A stretch of 64,000 bases of DNA. Origin: Acinetobacter baumannii (GTDB lineage Bacteria > Pseudomonadota > Gammaproteobacteria > Pseudomonadales > Moraxellaceae). The stretch spans positions 62,001 to 126,000 of the forward strand of contig NZ_CP046654.1 of assembly GCF_009759685.1 (NCBI RefSeq), read 5' to 3'. Below are positions 53,141-60,261 of the stretch, in pieces. A program made the position numbers and the translations under genes. The stretch's first letter is position 1. Each line of letters begins with the position of its first letter. Below the pieces are notes generated by a model. The model made no database searches and was not told the origin of the DNA. It saw nothing but the letters and a program-made list of their open reading frames with translations.

Positions 53141-53230
53141 TGGCGGAAAGTATGAGGTTCGAACTCATGCGTCGCTGATAGCAACAATGGCTTAGCAGGC
53201 CATCCCCTTTACCAATTCGGGCAACTTTCC
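53141..53230 (-). tRNA. tRNA-Ser (anticodon GCT), prophage-encoded
   Basis: A 90-base class II tRNA with CCA encoded. Acceptor GGAAAGT/ACTTTCC, anticodon stem ATGGC/GCCAT with loop CTGCTAA giving anticodon GCU, variable arm, and T arm ATGAGTTCGAACCTCAT all fold. It reads AGC/AGU serine codons and lies 5 bases upstream of the other phage tRNA-Ser. Confidence 0.92.
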
Positions 53231-53240
53231 TATAGGCAAC

Positions 53241-53272
53241 AAAAAAGCCCACGATTAAGTGAGCTTTTGAAA
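53241..53272 (-). terminator. Intrinsic terminator just below the late promoter (tR'-like)
   Basis: On the minus strand AAGCTCAC pairs with GTGGGCTT (one G-U pair) around TTAATC, and six Ts follow. It ends about 60 bases after the expected start of the promoter at 53313-53341, the layout of a lambda late promoter with its Q-sensitive terminator. Confidence 0.65.
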
Positions 53273-53312
53273 TAAGGCAGTGAACCACATACACTACTGT
53301 CACTATAACATG

Positions 53313-53341
53313 AATATATCAAAGTACACCCTGACTTTCAA
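53313..53341 (-). promoter_or_regulatory. Candidate late promoter (PR'-like)
   Basis: On the minus strand TTGAAA (53336-53341), 17 bases, TATATT (53313-53318); both boxes match the sigma-70 consensus at five of six positions. The -35 box overlaps the stop codon of the Q-like gene. It would drive the tRNAs and all late genes. Confidence 0.65.
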
Positions 53342-53799
53342 GCTCCTATTATGCGACTTTTGAATTGATATTTAGTAGCCAAGCGAACCATGCCTAACAT
53401 TTTGTCGCGAGCTACTGAGAATTCAGACACTCCAAGCTTCTTAGCAATTGTCTCCTCTGACTTGAATTCAACATAAAACATTATGACAATTCTCATCCAT
53501 TGCTTTGTTTTAGTTGTTTCATTCTGCATTAAGTGAGTAAGCATATCTGCCACTGCATCGGCATGCTCATCATTGATTTTACATAGTGGGGCAACACGTT
53601 GACGACGATCAACTACAACACCATTAGCAGTATCAATCAAATGACCTAGTACACTTGATTCACCAAGACTAAAATAATGATCATCCAACAATAACCATGA
53701 CCCATATTGCTCTAAATGCCATTCAATTGGCTTCTCATGCCAGTTGATTGCCACTGAGAAATGTTTTCTTTTCAATTGTGTATTCACTGCCGCATTCAT
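53338..53799 (-). CDS. Putative late antiterminator (Q-like)
   Basis: A 153-residue protein with a C-terminal helix-turn-helix (SEETIAKKLGVSEFSVARDK, residues 112-131) after a helical section (KTKQWMRIVIMFYVEFK). The N-terminus EWHLEQYGSWLLLDDHYFSL has the look of phage antitermination Q proteins. Position decides: last gene of the early leftward operon, with the late promoter and its terminator immediately after its stop. Q would bind near that promoter and let RNA polymerase pass the terminator. Confidence 0.65.
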   Translation of the reverse strand: MNAAVNTQLKRKHFSVAINWHEKPIEWHLEQYGSWLLLDDHYFSLGESSVLGHLIDTANGVVVDRRQRVAPLCKINDEHADAVADMLTHLMQNETTKTKQWMRIVIMFYVEFKSEETIAKKLGVSEFSVARDKMLGMVRLATKYQFKSRIIGA

Positions 53800-53809
53800 C
53801 TCTTTCCCC

Positions 53810-54079
53810 TTACTTGCCGTATTTCTTGATGTGATTTCTGACTTTTTCTCTGTTGACTTCTCCGCTCGCTATCTGTTCATACATTTTTCTGGTCTGCCAA
53901 ATGACATAAATAATGAGAATGGGAGAAAACAAAATTCTCAGGATGATTAGAAGCAGCTTTAAAGAAGCTTCTGCATAGTCCTTGAGGTCACACCAATGAT
54001 CTTCAAACCATCCCTTTAGAAAGAATCCTTGCCATTGGAGTGTGAGCTTTAATGCATCTACATCTACCTTTGATTTCAT
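53810..54079 (-). CDS. Small membrane protein of the early region
   Basis: From the ATG at 54079, preceded by AGGGTGA, this 89-residue product has one strong hydrophobic stretch (LKLLLIILRILFSPILIIYV) in the middle and a basic C-terminus ending RNHIKKYGK. No family recognised. It overlaps nothing and precedes the Q-like gene by 10 bases. Confidence 0.5.
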   Translation of the reverse strand: MKSKVDVDALKLTLQWQGFFLKGWFEDHWCDLKDYAEASLKLLLIILRILFSPILIIYVIWQTRKMYEQIASGEVNREKVRNHIKKYGK

Positions 54080-54089
54080 ACCGTCACCC

Positions 54090-54383
54090 TTAATCATCTA
54101 ATTCTGCTTTGTTTATAAGTATTGAGTACATTTCTTTTGAATAGTTTGATATTGGGAACTTCTTGCCTATTAGCTCTGCAAACTCATCATCAATTTTTCG
54201 AACAAGATCCATATATTGAATCTGCTTTTCATCAGTCTCACCTGTAGGCCATTCAGGTGTCCTAGCTTGGTACTCCTCTGCCCATGCTTTGACTTGTTCA
54301 GCTTTATCTTCATATCGAGTGCGAAAGAAAGCATGAAAACCTTCTTCGTATTGTTCGTATGTCCCAACTTCGTAAAAGACCAT
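54090..54383 (-). CDS. Hypothetical early protein
   Basis: A 97-residue soluble, aromatic-rich and acidic protein (VFYEVGTYEQYEEGFHAFFR, then RTPEWPTGETDEKQIQYMDL). The ATG at 54383 follows GAGGTGACG. No recognised family. Its place among small early genes suggests a role in takeover of host functions, which is only contextual. Confidence 0.5.
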   Translation of the reverse strand: MVFYEVGTYEQYEEGFHAFFRTRYEDKAEQVKAWAEEYQARTPEWPTGETDEKQIQYMDLVRKIDDEFAELIGKKFPISNYSKEMYSILINKAELDD

Positions 54384-54392
54384 CACGTCACC

Positions 54393-54818
54393 TCAAATCA
54401 TCAAATACTTTTTAATTTCATCTATGGCTTCATCTGCACCGAAGCAGACTTTGCACATGTAACCTTGTTCTTCTAAGCGTTGAATCATGAGCCTTTGACT
54501 TGGTTGTAATTTCCCTTTCTTTGACTTCAATTCAATCCAAAGCCCGTGTATCTCACCATTTGGAACAATTAGCTGAAGGTCTGGAACACCAGCCTTCACG
54601 CCCAACTTCTTAAACTTTGCAGCTTCAATTATGTTTCTTGAGCCACCATTGGGAATATGGAATAAGTAATCACTCAAACGACCTGAACCATACTTCACAC
54701 GATGCGCCCAACTCATGAGCGTCATCTGTTCTTGATCTTCTGTAGGCACTCGATTAAATCGCTTAGAACGAGCTGCCTTTTGTGACTGGACCCTTTGAGC
54801 CTCTTTGAATGTGGTCAT
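54393..54818 (-). CDS. VRR-NUC domain nuclease
   Basis: A 141-residue protein with the VRR-NUC pattern: FHIPNGGSRNIIEAAKFKKL, GVKAGVPDLQLIVP with the catalytic aspartate near residue 82, and GLWIELKSKKGKLQPSQRLM near 94-113 with the E-x-K. This fold cuts branched DNA and often occurs in phage replication blocks as a Holliday-junction or flap nuclease. It overlaps the upstream gene by 4 bases. Confidence 0.87.
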   Translation of the reverse strand: MTTFKEAQRVQSQKAARSKRFNRVPTEDQEQMTLMSWAHRVKYGSGRLSDYLFHIPNGGSRNIIEAAKFKKLGVKAGVPDLQLIVPNGEIHGLWIELKSKKGKLQPSQRLMIQRLEEQGYMCKVCFGADEAIDEIKKYLMI

Positions 54819-55255
54819 AGCTCAATCCTATGGTTGGTTAGGCTTGCACCTTTTGAGATGGCCTCTTCTGCTTTCTTGCGATGTTCATCGTATTGATCCC
54901 CCTTGAGCGCTTGCTCTAACTTCTTAACCGTGTCAAAACCAATGGCACCTGATAAATACATATTTTCAATTTCGATAATTACTGCATCCACCCGCTTTTG
55001 CAGCTTCAGCATGTTTATGCCTTGTTGGGTGTAAAGTGCTTGCAGCTCCTCCACTTTCGCTTGCTGGTGCTGCCAGCAGTTTGCCCATGCTTCCCATTTT
55101 TCGTTAAATGACTCCAAATCCATTGCATCAGTACTTTTTGTTCCATTTGAAATGTATCTTCCGAATTCACCAAGAGTCACATCAAAATCAACACCTGTTC
55201 TGAATAATCCAATCCAGTACCTTTGCTTTTCAAACTCTTCTCTACACTTATCCAT
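54815..55255 (-). CDS. Hypothetical early protein
   Basis: A 146-residue helical protein. It begins MDKCREEFEKQRYWIGLFRT and has a coiled section (QQAKVEELQALYTQQGINML). The early half resembles short phage proteins with an EEFEKW-type start, which I recognise only as a recurring phage motif of unknown role. It overlaps the VRR-NUC gene by 4 bases and the upstream gene by 8 bases. Confidence 0.55.
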   Translation of the reverse strand: MDKCREEFEKQRYWIGLFRTGVDFDVTLGEFGRYISNGTKSTDAMDLESFNEKWEAWANCWQHQQAKVEELQALYTQQGINMLKLQKRVDAVIIEIENMYLSGAIGFDTVKKLEQALKGDQYDEHRKKAEEAISKGASLTNHRIEL

Positions 55256-55508
55256 TTTTGACCTCGCAATTCGGCGAAATGTGGTTTTCTAGTTTGTCTA
55301 ATACTTCGCAGTCAATGCGGTGGCCTATCTGCTTTTCTGCTTCAGTTGCTTTGCGATACCTATCAAGTTTCTTCTTTGCAATTGTTATGATCCCAAAGTC
55401 TTTGCTAAAGCCATGAAAGTAGTATTTATGCTCATAGATCAGCTCAATAGCTCCTGTATTCACAGCCGTTTTATTAACCAAGATGTCGCCTTTTTTAAAC
55501 TCACTCAT
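55248..55508 (-). CDS. Hypothetical early protein
   Basis: From the ATG at 55508 the 86-residue product begins MSEFKKGDILVNKTAVNTGA and contains a basic stretch (AKKKLDRYRKATEAEKQIGH). The start overlaps the end of the upstream membrane gene by 8 bases. The GDILVNK start resembles small phage proteins with an SH3-like barrel, but I do not claim a family. Confidence 0.5.
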   Translation of the reverse strand: MSEFKKGDILVNKTAVNTGAIELIYEHKYYFHGFSKDFGIITIAKKKLDRYRKATEAEKQIGHRIDCEVLDKLENHISPNCEVKNG

Positions 55509-55737
55509 GGCTGGCTCCTTTTTTAAAGTGCTCATCAAACCACTCATCAATTTCTTGTGTGGTAGCTAAGTGGGAAATAACTCCAGCACATAAAACAGCT
55601 ACAACAATAAACATTCGGCTCATGTCATCACTTAGAATCGCTGGGCCGAAGATCCAATAAAACAAGCCAATCGTAGAAAGCCCCACTACAACAAATTGAA
55701 GGAACTTAACAATCAATTTAAAAATAGTTTTACTCAT
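55501..55737 (-). CDS. Small two-helix membrane protein
   Basis: A 78-residue protein with two hydrophobic helices (LIVKFLQFVVVGLSTIGLFY and FIVVAVLCAGVISHL) and a short acidic C-terminal tail. It overlaps both neighbours by 8 bases. No family recognised; small early membrane proteins of phages sometimes act in superinfection exclusion, but nothing here shows that. Confidence 0.5.
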   Translation of the reverse strand: MSKTIFKLIVKFLQFVVVGLSTIGLFYWIFGPAILSDDMSRMFIVVAVLCAGVISHLATTQEIDEWFDEHFKKGASHE

Positions 55738-56098
55738 CCCCGCCTCCGTATATTGATTCGTGGTCGCGGATGGCTTGTTCTAAACGTGGTCTTGTGCACA
55801 TCCAGTTATCAATCCAACGATGCTCAAATTCATCCCAATCGAGCTTTATTAATTCAGCCAATGTTCCTTTTGCCGCATCGATTCCATCTAGGTCGCTAAT
55901 GATGTCCAAAGACTCCACCAGACGCTCTAGGCCAGCAATAGAGACACAAGATTCACAATCACTAACAACATCTGAGTCGCAATAATTAATGTAGTCCTTG
56001 CAATCCATGCACCACTCAGAAGCCCATTCAGGAGACTCATTAATAATTCGTTTAGCCTCTGGCAAACCCCAATCACGAATAAACTGTTCTGGTTTCAT
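55730..56098 (-). CDS. Hypothetical cysteine-containing early protein
   Basis: A 122-residue acidic protein with several cysteines (WCMDCKDYINYCDSDVVSDC, residues 29-48, then ESC) that could bind a metal, and a helical C-terminus (RLEQAIRDHESIYGGG). No recognised family. Its start overlaps the stop of the 54-codon gene upstream by 4 bases. Confidence 0.5.
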   Translation of the reverse strand: MKPEQFIRDWGLPEAKRIINESPEWASEWCMDCKDYINYCDSDVVSDCESCVSIAGLERLVESLDIISDLDGIDAAKGTLAELIKLDWDEFEHRWIDNWMCTRPRLEQAIRDHESIYGGGDE

Positions 56099-56259
56099 TG
56101 TTGCTCTCCGTCACGTTTGGTAATGCTTTCAGCTTTGAACTCTTCAATCTTCCCTGCACGTCTAAGTTTGATATACAAGCATGCAGCTGCTCTTGTCTCG
56201 GTTGTTTTTAACCCATGGTTGTACGCGCAGCGTAGTGCCATCATTTCTTTGTAATTCAT
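56095..56259 (-). CDS. Small basic early protein (54 aa)
   Basis: A short gene fitted exactly between neighbours by ATGA overlaps at both ends (56095-56098 and 56256-56259). It reads MNYKEMMALRCAYNHGLKTT then ETRAAACLYIKLRRAGKIEE, helical and basic, possibly a small helix-turn-helix. Both overlaps and good composition support it despite its length. Confidence 0.6.
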   Translation of the reverse strand: MNYKEMMALRCAYNHGLKTTETRAAACLYIKLRRAGKIEEFKAESITKRDGEQQ

Positions 56260-56444
56260 CTGCCTAACTCCACCATGTTCAAAACAGAAACTTCCATTTC
56301 AGCAAGCACGTAATTTTTTAATTCGCGGTAGGTGTTGTTTTTGAATGCCTCATGTACTTCTTTAACCACGATCATGTCGAAGTAAGGACGCTTTCTTTTT
56401 TCCGCGATTGTGATTAATCGGAATTTAATTTCTGATAGAGTCAC
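56256..56444 (-). CDS. Small early protein after DnaB
   Basis: The GTG at 56444 overlaps the dnaB stop as GTGA and follows AGAGGTG, so it is preferred over an ATG 16 codons earlier. The 62-residue product starts (f)MTLSEIKFRLITIAEKRKRP and continues YFDMIVVKEVHEAFKNNTYR. No family recognised. The overlap with dnaB implies translational coupling. Confidence 0.55.
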   Translation of the reverse strand: MTLSEIKFRLITIAEKRKRPYFDMIVVKEVHEAFKNNTYRELKNYVLAEMEVSVLNMVELGR

Positions 56445-57766
56445 GCTGCACCTCTCTCTTCCACTGGGAATGACATGCCTACGAAACGACAAATATCTAA
56501 GCGATCCTGAACCTTTACAGATCCACGCTTACCGTGACGGTTTTTAGCAATGATTAATTCAGTTACACCTGTAGGTGCATTTGTCTCTTTTTCGAGTAAT
56601 GGGTGGACCATGATAATTTGGTCTGCATCCTGTTCAATTTGACCTGAGTCTTTAAGGTCGCTTGCAACAGGTTTATGTCCTTCTGCTGCTCGGTTGAGTT
56701 GAGCTAATGCAATTACTGGACAATCAAACTCTTTAGCCATGGCTTTTAAATCACGGCTGATTGATGCAACTTCTTGAACGCGGTCCTTCTTAGATGGGTC
56801 TCGGATTAAGCCGATATAATCAACAATGATGCAGCCTAGAGCCTTGTATTTGCGTTTTGCTTTACGCGCATAGCTTTGGATTTCAGAAATTGTTGGCTTT
56901 TGCTTTTCTTCAATAAAAATTGGAAGGTTGCGGAACTGAGCTATCGTGGCAGTAAGCTTTTCAAACATCCCGTCATAAATTTCCCCATTGTGCAGATTGT
57001 TATATGGGATATGCCCTAATGCTGAGATCATACGGTTGGTTAGGGTTGGCGTATCCATCTCAGCAGAGATAAACAATACTGGCATGTTGTAGCGCTTAGC
57101 AGTTTGCATTGCACACATCTGCGCGAGTGTTGACTTGCCACTACCCGGACGACCACCAATAACACAAAAATGTCCTTTCTCGATTGTGCCAAGAAGGTTA
57201 TCAAGATGAGGAATATTGAACTGGACACCTATGAAGCCCTTTTGTTCCTTCTGGGCAATCTTTTTCTCAAATCGCTCAAGTGTCTTTTCTAAAGCTTGGT
57301 TAAAATCAAAGCCTGTTTGCTTTTGCTCAATTGAATTACTAGACGAACTAAATAAATTCTCAGCAGCTAAGTAAACATCAGTAATGGTCAAATCTTTAGC
57401 GCACTCTGCAATCGAGAGACCAATATTTTCAACTTCACGATGCTGCTTAAGTTTATTCAACTCAGCAACAAAATATTCTAGGTGGTGTACGCTACCAACT
57501 GCACTGTTAAGTTCAATTAAATACTCTTCCCCGCCAATATCATTGAGAAGGTTTCGCTCTTGTAGATGCTTGCAAACAAATACTGAGTCATAAGGCATAT
57601 CTGAGTTCGCCAACTCAACAATTGCGCGGTAAATAATTTTGTGACGACCAGCGTAAAAATGTTCCTCAGTCAAATCGTTTGCAACTACTTCAAGTGAGTT
57701 GCTTGTTGTCATGAGTGCAACAAGAACACTCTGCTCAATTGTCATATTTTGAATGTTTGTACTCAT
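56441..57766 (-). CDS. Replicative DNA helicase, DnaB-like
   Basis: A 441-residue hexameric 5'-3' helicase. The N-terminal domain begins NMTIEQSVLVALMTTSNSLE (residues 7-26) and the RecA-like motor has Walker A GGRPGSGKSTLAQMC near residues 206-220, Walker B ALGCIIVDYIGL near 310-321, and DLKDSGQIEQDADQIIMVHP near 374-393. It follows the O-like initiator with a 1-base overlap, so the phage brings its own helicase rather than a lambda P-type loader. Confidence 0.92.
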   Translation of the reverse strand: MSTNIQNMTIEQSVLVALMTTSNSLEVVANDLTEEHFYAGRHKIIYRAIVELANSDMPYDSVFVCKHLQERNLLNDIGGEEYLIELNSAVGSVHHLEYFVAELNKLKQHREVENIGLSIAECAKDLTITDVYLAAENLFSSSSNSIEQKQTGFDFNQALEKTLERFEKKIAQKEQKGFIGVQFNIPHLDNLLGTIEKGHFCVIGGRPGSGKSTLAQMCAMQTAKRYNMPVLFISAEMDTPTLTNRMISALGHIPYNNLHNGEIYDGMFEKLTATIAQFRNLPIFIEEKQKPTISEIQSYARKAKRKYKALGCIIVDYIGLIRDPSKKDRVQEVASISRDLKAMAKEFDCPVIALAQLNRAAEGHKPVASDLKDSGQIEQDADQIIMVHPLLEKETNAPTGVTELIIAKNRHGKRGSVKVQDRLDICRFVGMSFPVEERGAA

Positions 57767-58524
57767 TACCAGTCTCCATATTGCAATTGGGCATTAGAGA
57801 AATCAGGAGTTGCCACAGGACTGTTGACCTGAAACCAAAATTCGTTCTCCCATTGTTTTTGGTTTAGCCAAACGCTAGGTGATGGAATGAACTCACCATC
57901 CTGCTTTGTCCAAGAGACATCGGATTTTTGTTTTTCAAGAATCGAGATTAATTTTTCAATCTCAAACTCAGATTCATATTTTTTGAAAGTTTTATAAGTG
58001 CCAGACTTGTCTGATTTACGTTTACAAGTTGGATATGCAGACCAGAACTTCTCGAAATCATCGGAATACTCATTTTTCGCTTTTGACTTTTTGTCTTTTT
58101 CCCTTGGTAGGTTCTTTGGTAGATTCATTGGGAGGTTCTGTATCCCAAAATTGGGATGGGTAGAGGTACCGTTTTTGGGATGGGTAGGTATCCCAATTTC
58201 GGTACCAGTACCAATTTCGGTACCAGTACCAATTTCGGTACTGATTGGTTGGTTTTCACGACCATCAACACCAACTAATTTTAGTACACGCACTCCGTTA
58301 CCAATTTTCTTGCCAGTGTCCAAAACAAGACCCAATTCAATCAAATCGGAAATAACTTTCAGAATGGTTTTTCTGTTTAGCAATGTATCTCTGTGAAGTC
58401 TTTCTGCGCTTGGATAGCAAGTAAAATCCTCACCTGCTCTATCAGCTAGAGACACAAGTACCAATCTTTGAGTGGCAGATTTAACAGGAGCCTTCCAAGC
58501 CCATAGAGTTGCGTCTAAGCTCAT
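57766..58524 (-). CDS. Replication initiator, lambda O-like with winged-helix domain
   Basis: The N-terminal half (residues 1-95) is a winged helix (TQRLVLVSLADRAGEDFTCY, then LNRKTILKVISDLIELGLVL) like phage O proteins. Residues about 94-115 are a Thr-Glu-Ile-Gly repeat whose DNA forms the iterons described at 58141. The C-terminal part (DDFEKFWSAYPTCKRKSDKS) matches the domain that recruits the DnaB helicase encoded next. It should bind the repeats inside its own gene to open the origin, as in lambda. Confidence 0.8.
   Translation of the reverse strand: MSLDATLWAWKAPVKSATQRLVLVSLADRAGEDFTCYPSAERLHRDTLLNRKTILKVISDLIELGLVLDTGKKIGNGVRVLKLVGVDGRENQPISTEIGTGTEIGTGTEIGIPTHPKNGTSTHPNFGIQNLPMNLPKNLPREKDKKSKAKNEYSDDFEKFWSAYPTCKRKSDKSGTYKTFKKYESEFEIEKLISILEKQKSDVSWTKQDGEFIPSPSVWLNQKQWENEFWFQVNSPVATPDFSNAQLQYGDW
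58141..58245. repeat. Iteron cluster in the initiator gene (candidate replication origin)
   Basis: The 18-base unit CCAATTTCGGTACCAGTA occurs at 58193-58210 and 58211-58228, with a third partial copy at 58229-58240. TTGGGATGGGTAG occurs at 58151-58163 and 58175-58187. GGTACC palindromes recur at 58165, 58201 and 58219. In lambda the origin is a set of iterons inside O; the same position here makes this the likely origin. Confidence 0.7.
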
Positions 58525-58694
58525 ATTAGGCTCCTCTTAAACTCTTCATAAGCATCGTTGATTTCTTCAATGAAGAATTCATCACTTGAAGCATCGTAGA
58601 GCCTTTGAAGATCACCATACTGACGGGCATATTTCGCGCCTTCATAAACTCCATGCTCATACTCCCTTATGAACCGCAAAGCTGTAAGATTCAT
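58521..58694 (-). CDS. Small early protein (57 aa) before the initiator gene
   Basis: The ATG at 58694 opens MNLTALRFIREYEHGVYEGA, then KYARQYGDLQRLYDASSDEF, ending EEFKRSLI at a TGA that overlaps the initiator ATG by 4 bases. It overlaps the end of the upstream gene by 38 bases in another frame. The composition is protein-like, unlike the other two frames there. Unknown helical, acidic protein. Confidence 0.6.
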   Translation of the reverse strand: MNLTALRFIREYEHGVYEGAKYARQYGDLQRLYDASSDEFFIEEINDAYEEFKRSLI

Positions 58695-58839
58695 AGTAAT
58701 GACGCTCCAAGTTACTTTTAGCCTCAGCTACAGCGACCGAGTTTTTTAAACTGCGTTCTGTTGCATAAGCCTCAACCGCTTTTTGAAACAAACTAATCTT
58801 CCGATTTAGTTCAATGTCTGCTAATATTTGATAGTTCAT
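58657..58839 (-). CDS. Small early protein after CII
   Basis: A 60-residue helical protein (NYQILADIELNRKISLFQKA, then SLKNSVAVAEAKSNLERHYY). It is the first gene after cII on the leftward early transcript and overlaps the next small gene. No family recognised. Confidence 0.5.
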   Translation of the reverse strand: MNYQILADIELNRKISLFQKAVEAYATERSLKNSVAVAEAKSNLERHYYESYSFAVHKGV

Positions 58840-58863
58840 TTAATCCACCTTGTTTGAACATTG

Positions 58864-58891
58864 AGCCTGATTGTCACCATCAGGCTTTTTC
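58864..58891 (+). terminator. Plus-strand terminator inside the cII 3' end (OOP-like RNA end)
   Basis: AGCCTGA (58864-58870) pairs with TCAGGCT (58880-58886) and five Ts follow on the plus strand, against the direction of all nearby genes. It lies at the 3' end of cII, the position where lambda OOP antisense RNA ends. I see no strong promoter for such an RNA; TAATAT at 58822-58827 is a possible -10 box. Confidence 0.5.
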
Positions 58892-59254
58892 TTTATATCC
58901 AAGCTCAAAACACATGCCGAAATCTTCAATGTCATCTTGAAAAAGATCGTCAATTGTTTGTTTGCTTTCCATCCACGCTTTTGACATCACAAAAAGCGCA
59001 TTTAGTTTTTCCTCGCTAATCATTCGATATTTCTTGAGGACAGTCTTAAATCCAAGAACATCCAATAGCACTAAACAGTTCTCAAGCTCAGTCAAGCCAT
59101 TGGATTTTCTATCATTTTTCATTCGTGATAATGTGCTTGGATCAATCCCCAACTGTTCAGCAACCTGACTTTGATTGCTTGATGCAAGGGCTTGCAAAAC
59201 TCTAGAAACTTCATTTCTAGCCCTTGCACTCAATTCGGTTGATACTTTGCTCAT
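58880..59254 (-). CDS. CII-like transcription activator
   Basis: A 124-residue protein with the CII pattern: RARNEVSRVLQALASSNQSQ then VAEQLGIDPSTLSRMKNDRK, a helix-turn-helix at about residues 30-50, and GLTELENCLVLLDVLGF after it. In lambda CII turns on repressor and integrase synthesis to favour lysogeny. It lies after Cro on the leftward early operon, as in lambda. The C-terminus is longer than that of lambda CII by about 25 residues. Confidence 0.8.
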   Translation of the reverse strand: MSKVSTELSARARNEVSRVLQALASSNQSQVAEQLGIDPSTLSRMKNDRKSNGLTELENCLVLLDVLGFKTVLKKYRMISEEKLNALFVMSKAWMESKQTIDDLFQDDIEDFGMCFELGYKEKA

Positions 59255-59264
59255 GGTTTAGTTC

Positions 59265-59465
59265 CTAAGCGGTTAATTGTTTTGAACAATATTCCTTCCA
59301 TAAATTTTCTAGTTTTCTTCCTAGATCATATGAAAGGCGTTTCCCACATAACCCGCGCTCTAAATCACTAACGTAATTCTGTGAGCACCCGATTTCTGCG
59401 GCTATAAATGTCTGAGTAAGACCCTTTTCCCTTAACTCAGAGATCATCTTCTGCCATTGATTCAT
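59265..59465 (-). CDS. Cro-like repressor
   Basis: From the ATG at 59465, with GGAG 7 bases before it, a 66-residue product starts MNQWQKMISELREKGLTQTF and has a helix-turn-helix (LTQTFIAAEIGCSQNYVSDL). A longer frame would start inside the promoter and is rejected. It is the first gene of the leftward early operon and divergent from CI, the place of Cro. Confidence 0.8.
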   Translation of the reverse strand: MNQWQKMISELREKGLTQTFIAAEIGCSQNYVSDLERGLCGKRLSYDLGRKLENLWKEYCSKQLTA

Positions 59466-59473
59466 GGGCGGTC

Positions 59474-59557
59474 TCCGATAATTTTTATTAAATATATAGG
59501 TTTTCCGATATTTATTCAATAGCCAAACCGATTGAAATATGTATCAGAATTCCGATA
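59474..59557. promoter_or_regulatory. OR-like region: Cro promoter and repressor operators
   Basis: On the minus strand TTGAAT (59514-59519), 17 bases, TATATT (59491-59496) forms the Cro promoter. TCCGATA occurs at 59474-59480, 59504-59510 (inside the spacer) and 59551-59557, with ACCGATT at 59527-59533. The same heptamer recurs in the promoter at 62394. Confidence 0.7.
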
Positions 59558-59566
59558 GAAGTAACG

Positions 59567-60241
59567 ATGGACAAATTTATGGCTACTTTGGGCGAAAACT
59601 TAAAAGCAATTCGCAAAGCTAAGAAAATGACTCAAAAAGAACTGGCTATGAAGTCAGGTGTCAAACAATCTGTAATTTCTGATCTCGAAACAGGGAATGC
59701 CAAATCGACAGGCTCTATACTTGAGCTGGCTACCGCACTTGGTGTTACCGCAGAAGAGCTAAAAAAAGGAATTGTCAGTAAGTTTGACAATAATGTTGAG
59801 CCTATAACTAAAAAACTAATTCCCGTTCTTTCTTGGGTGCAGGCAGGGACAATGACATCAGTAGAAGCTATCGATCCTAATAAAATAAATGAATGGTTGC
59901 CACCACTTAGTGCAGATGATCCAGATGGTTGTTTTTATTTGAGAGTAGTTGGAGTAAGTAATTCCCCTAGATATGAAGAGGGAGACTACATTTTAGTTAA
60001 TCCAAACTATCAAGTTTGCGATCTAATCGCTGATGACCTCATCGTTGTTAGAAATAATTCAGACGCAACCTTTAAGAAGCTTGTAATTGAAAGCGACCAG
60101 CGCAAATACTTGCAAGCATTAAACCCCAACTTCCATCCTAATATTATTGAATTTGAAGATGGTATGGAGCTCGTAGGCTTAGTTATTGATGCATTTAGAC
60201 CATTAGGCGGATCACGTCCAAAGCGTGTTAGAAAAAGTTAA
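59567..60241 (+). CDS. CI-like repressor, LexA/S24 family
   Basis: A 224-residue phage repressor. The helix-turn-helix is at residues 20-45 (MTQKELAMKSGVKQSVISDL). The C-terminal S24 domain has the self-cleavage bond A93-G94 in WVQAGTM, the nucleophile S131 in VVGVSNSP (N instead of the usual M at 132), and the general-base K170 in ATFKKLV. RecA-stimulated self-cleavage would link induction to DNA damage. It is divergent from Cro and would bind the TCCGATA sites on both sides. Confidence 0.92.
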   Translation: MDKFMATLGENLKAIRKAKKMTQKELAMKSGVKQSVISDLETGNAKSTGSILELATALGVTAEELKKGIVSKFDNNVEPITKKLIPVLSWVQAGTMTSVEAIDPNKINEWLPPLSADDPDGCFYLRVVGVSNSPRYEEGDYILVNPNYQVCDLIADDLIVVRNNSDATFKKLVIESDQRKYLQALNPNFHPNIIEFEDGMELVGLVIDAFRPLGGSRPKRVRKS

Positions 60242-60261
60242 ATTAAGGTTTTAGGTGATAT

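Noticed and set aside
53109-53303. Open frame over the tRNA-Ser(GCT) gene
   Set aside because: It reads through the tRNA and the late terminator; the tRNA explains the sequence.
58193-58240. Short regular repeats that could suggest a CRISPR array
   Set aside because: Units are contiguous 18-base direct repeats without spacers and lie in frame within the initiator gene; iterons fit better.
59466-59519. Longer Cro frame starting at 59519
   Set aside because: It would begin within the promoter; the ATG at 59465 follows GGAG.
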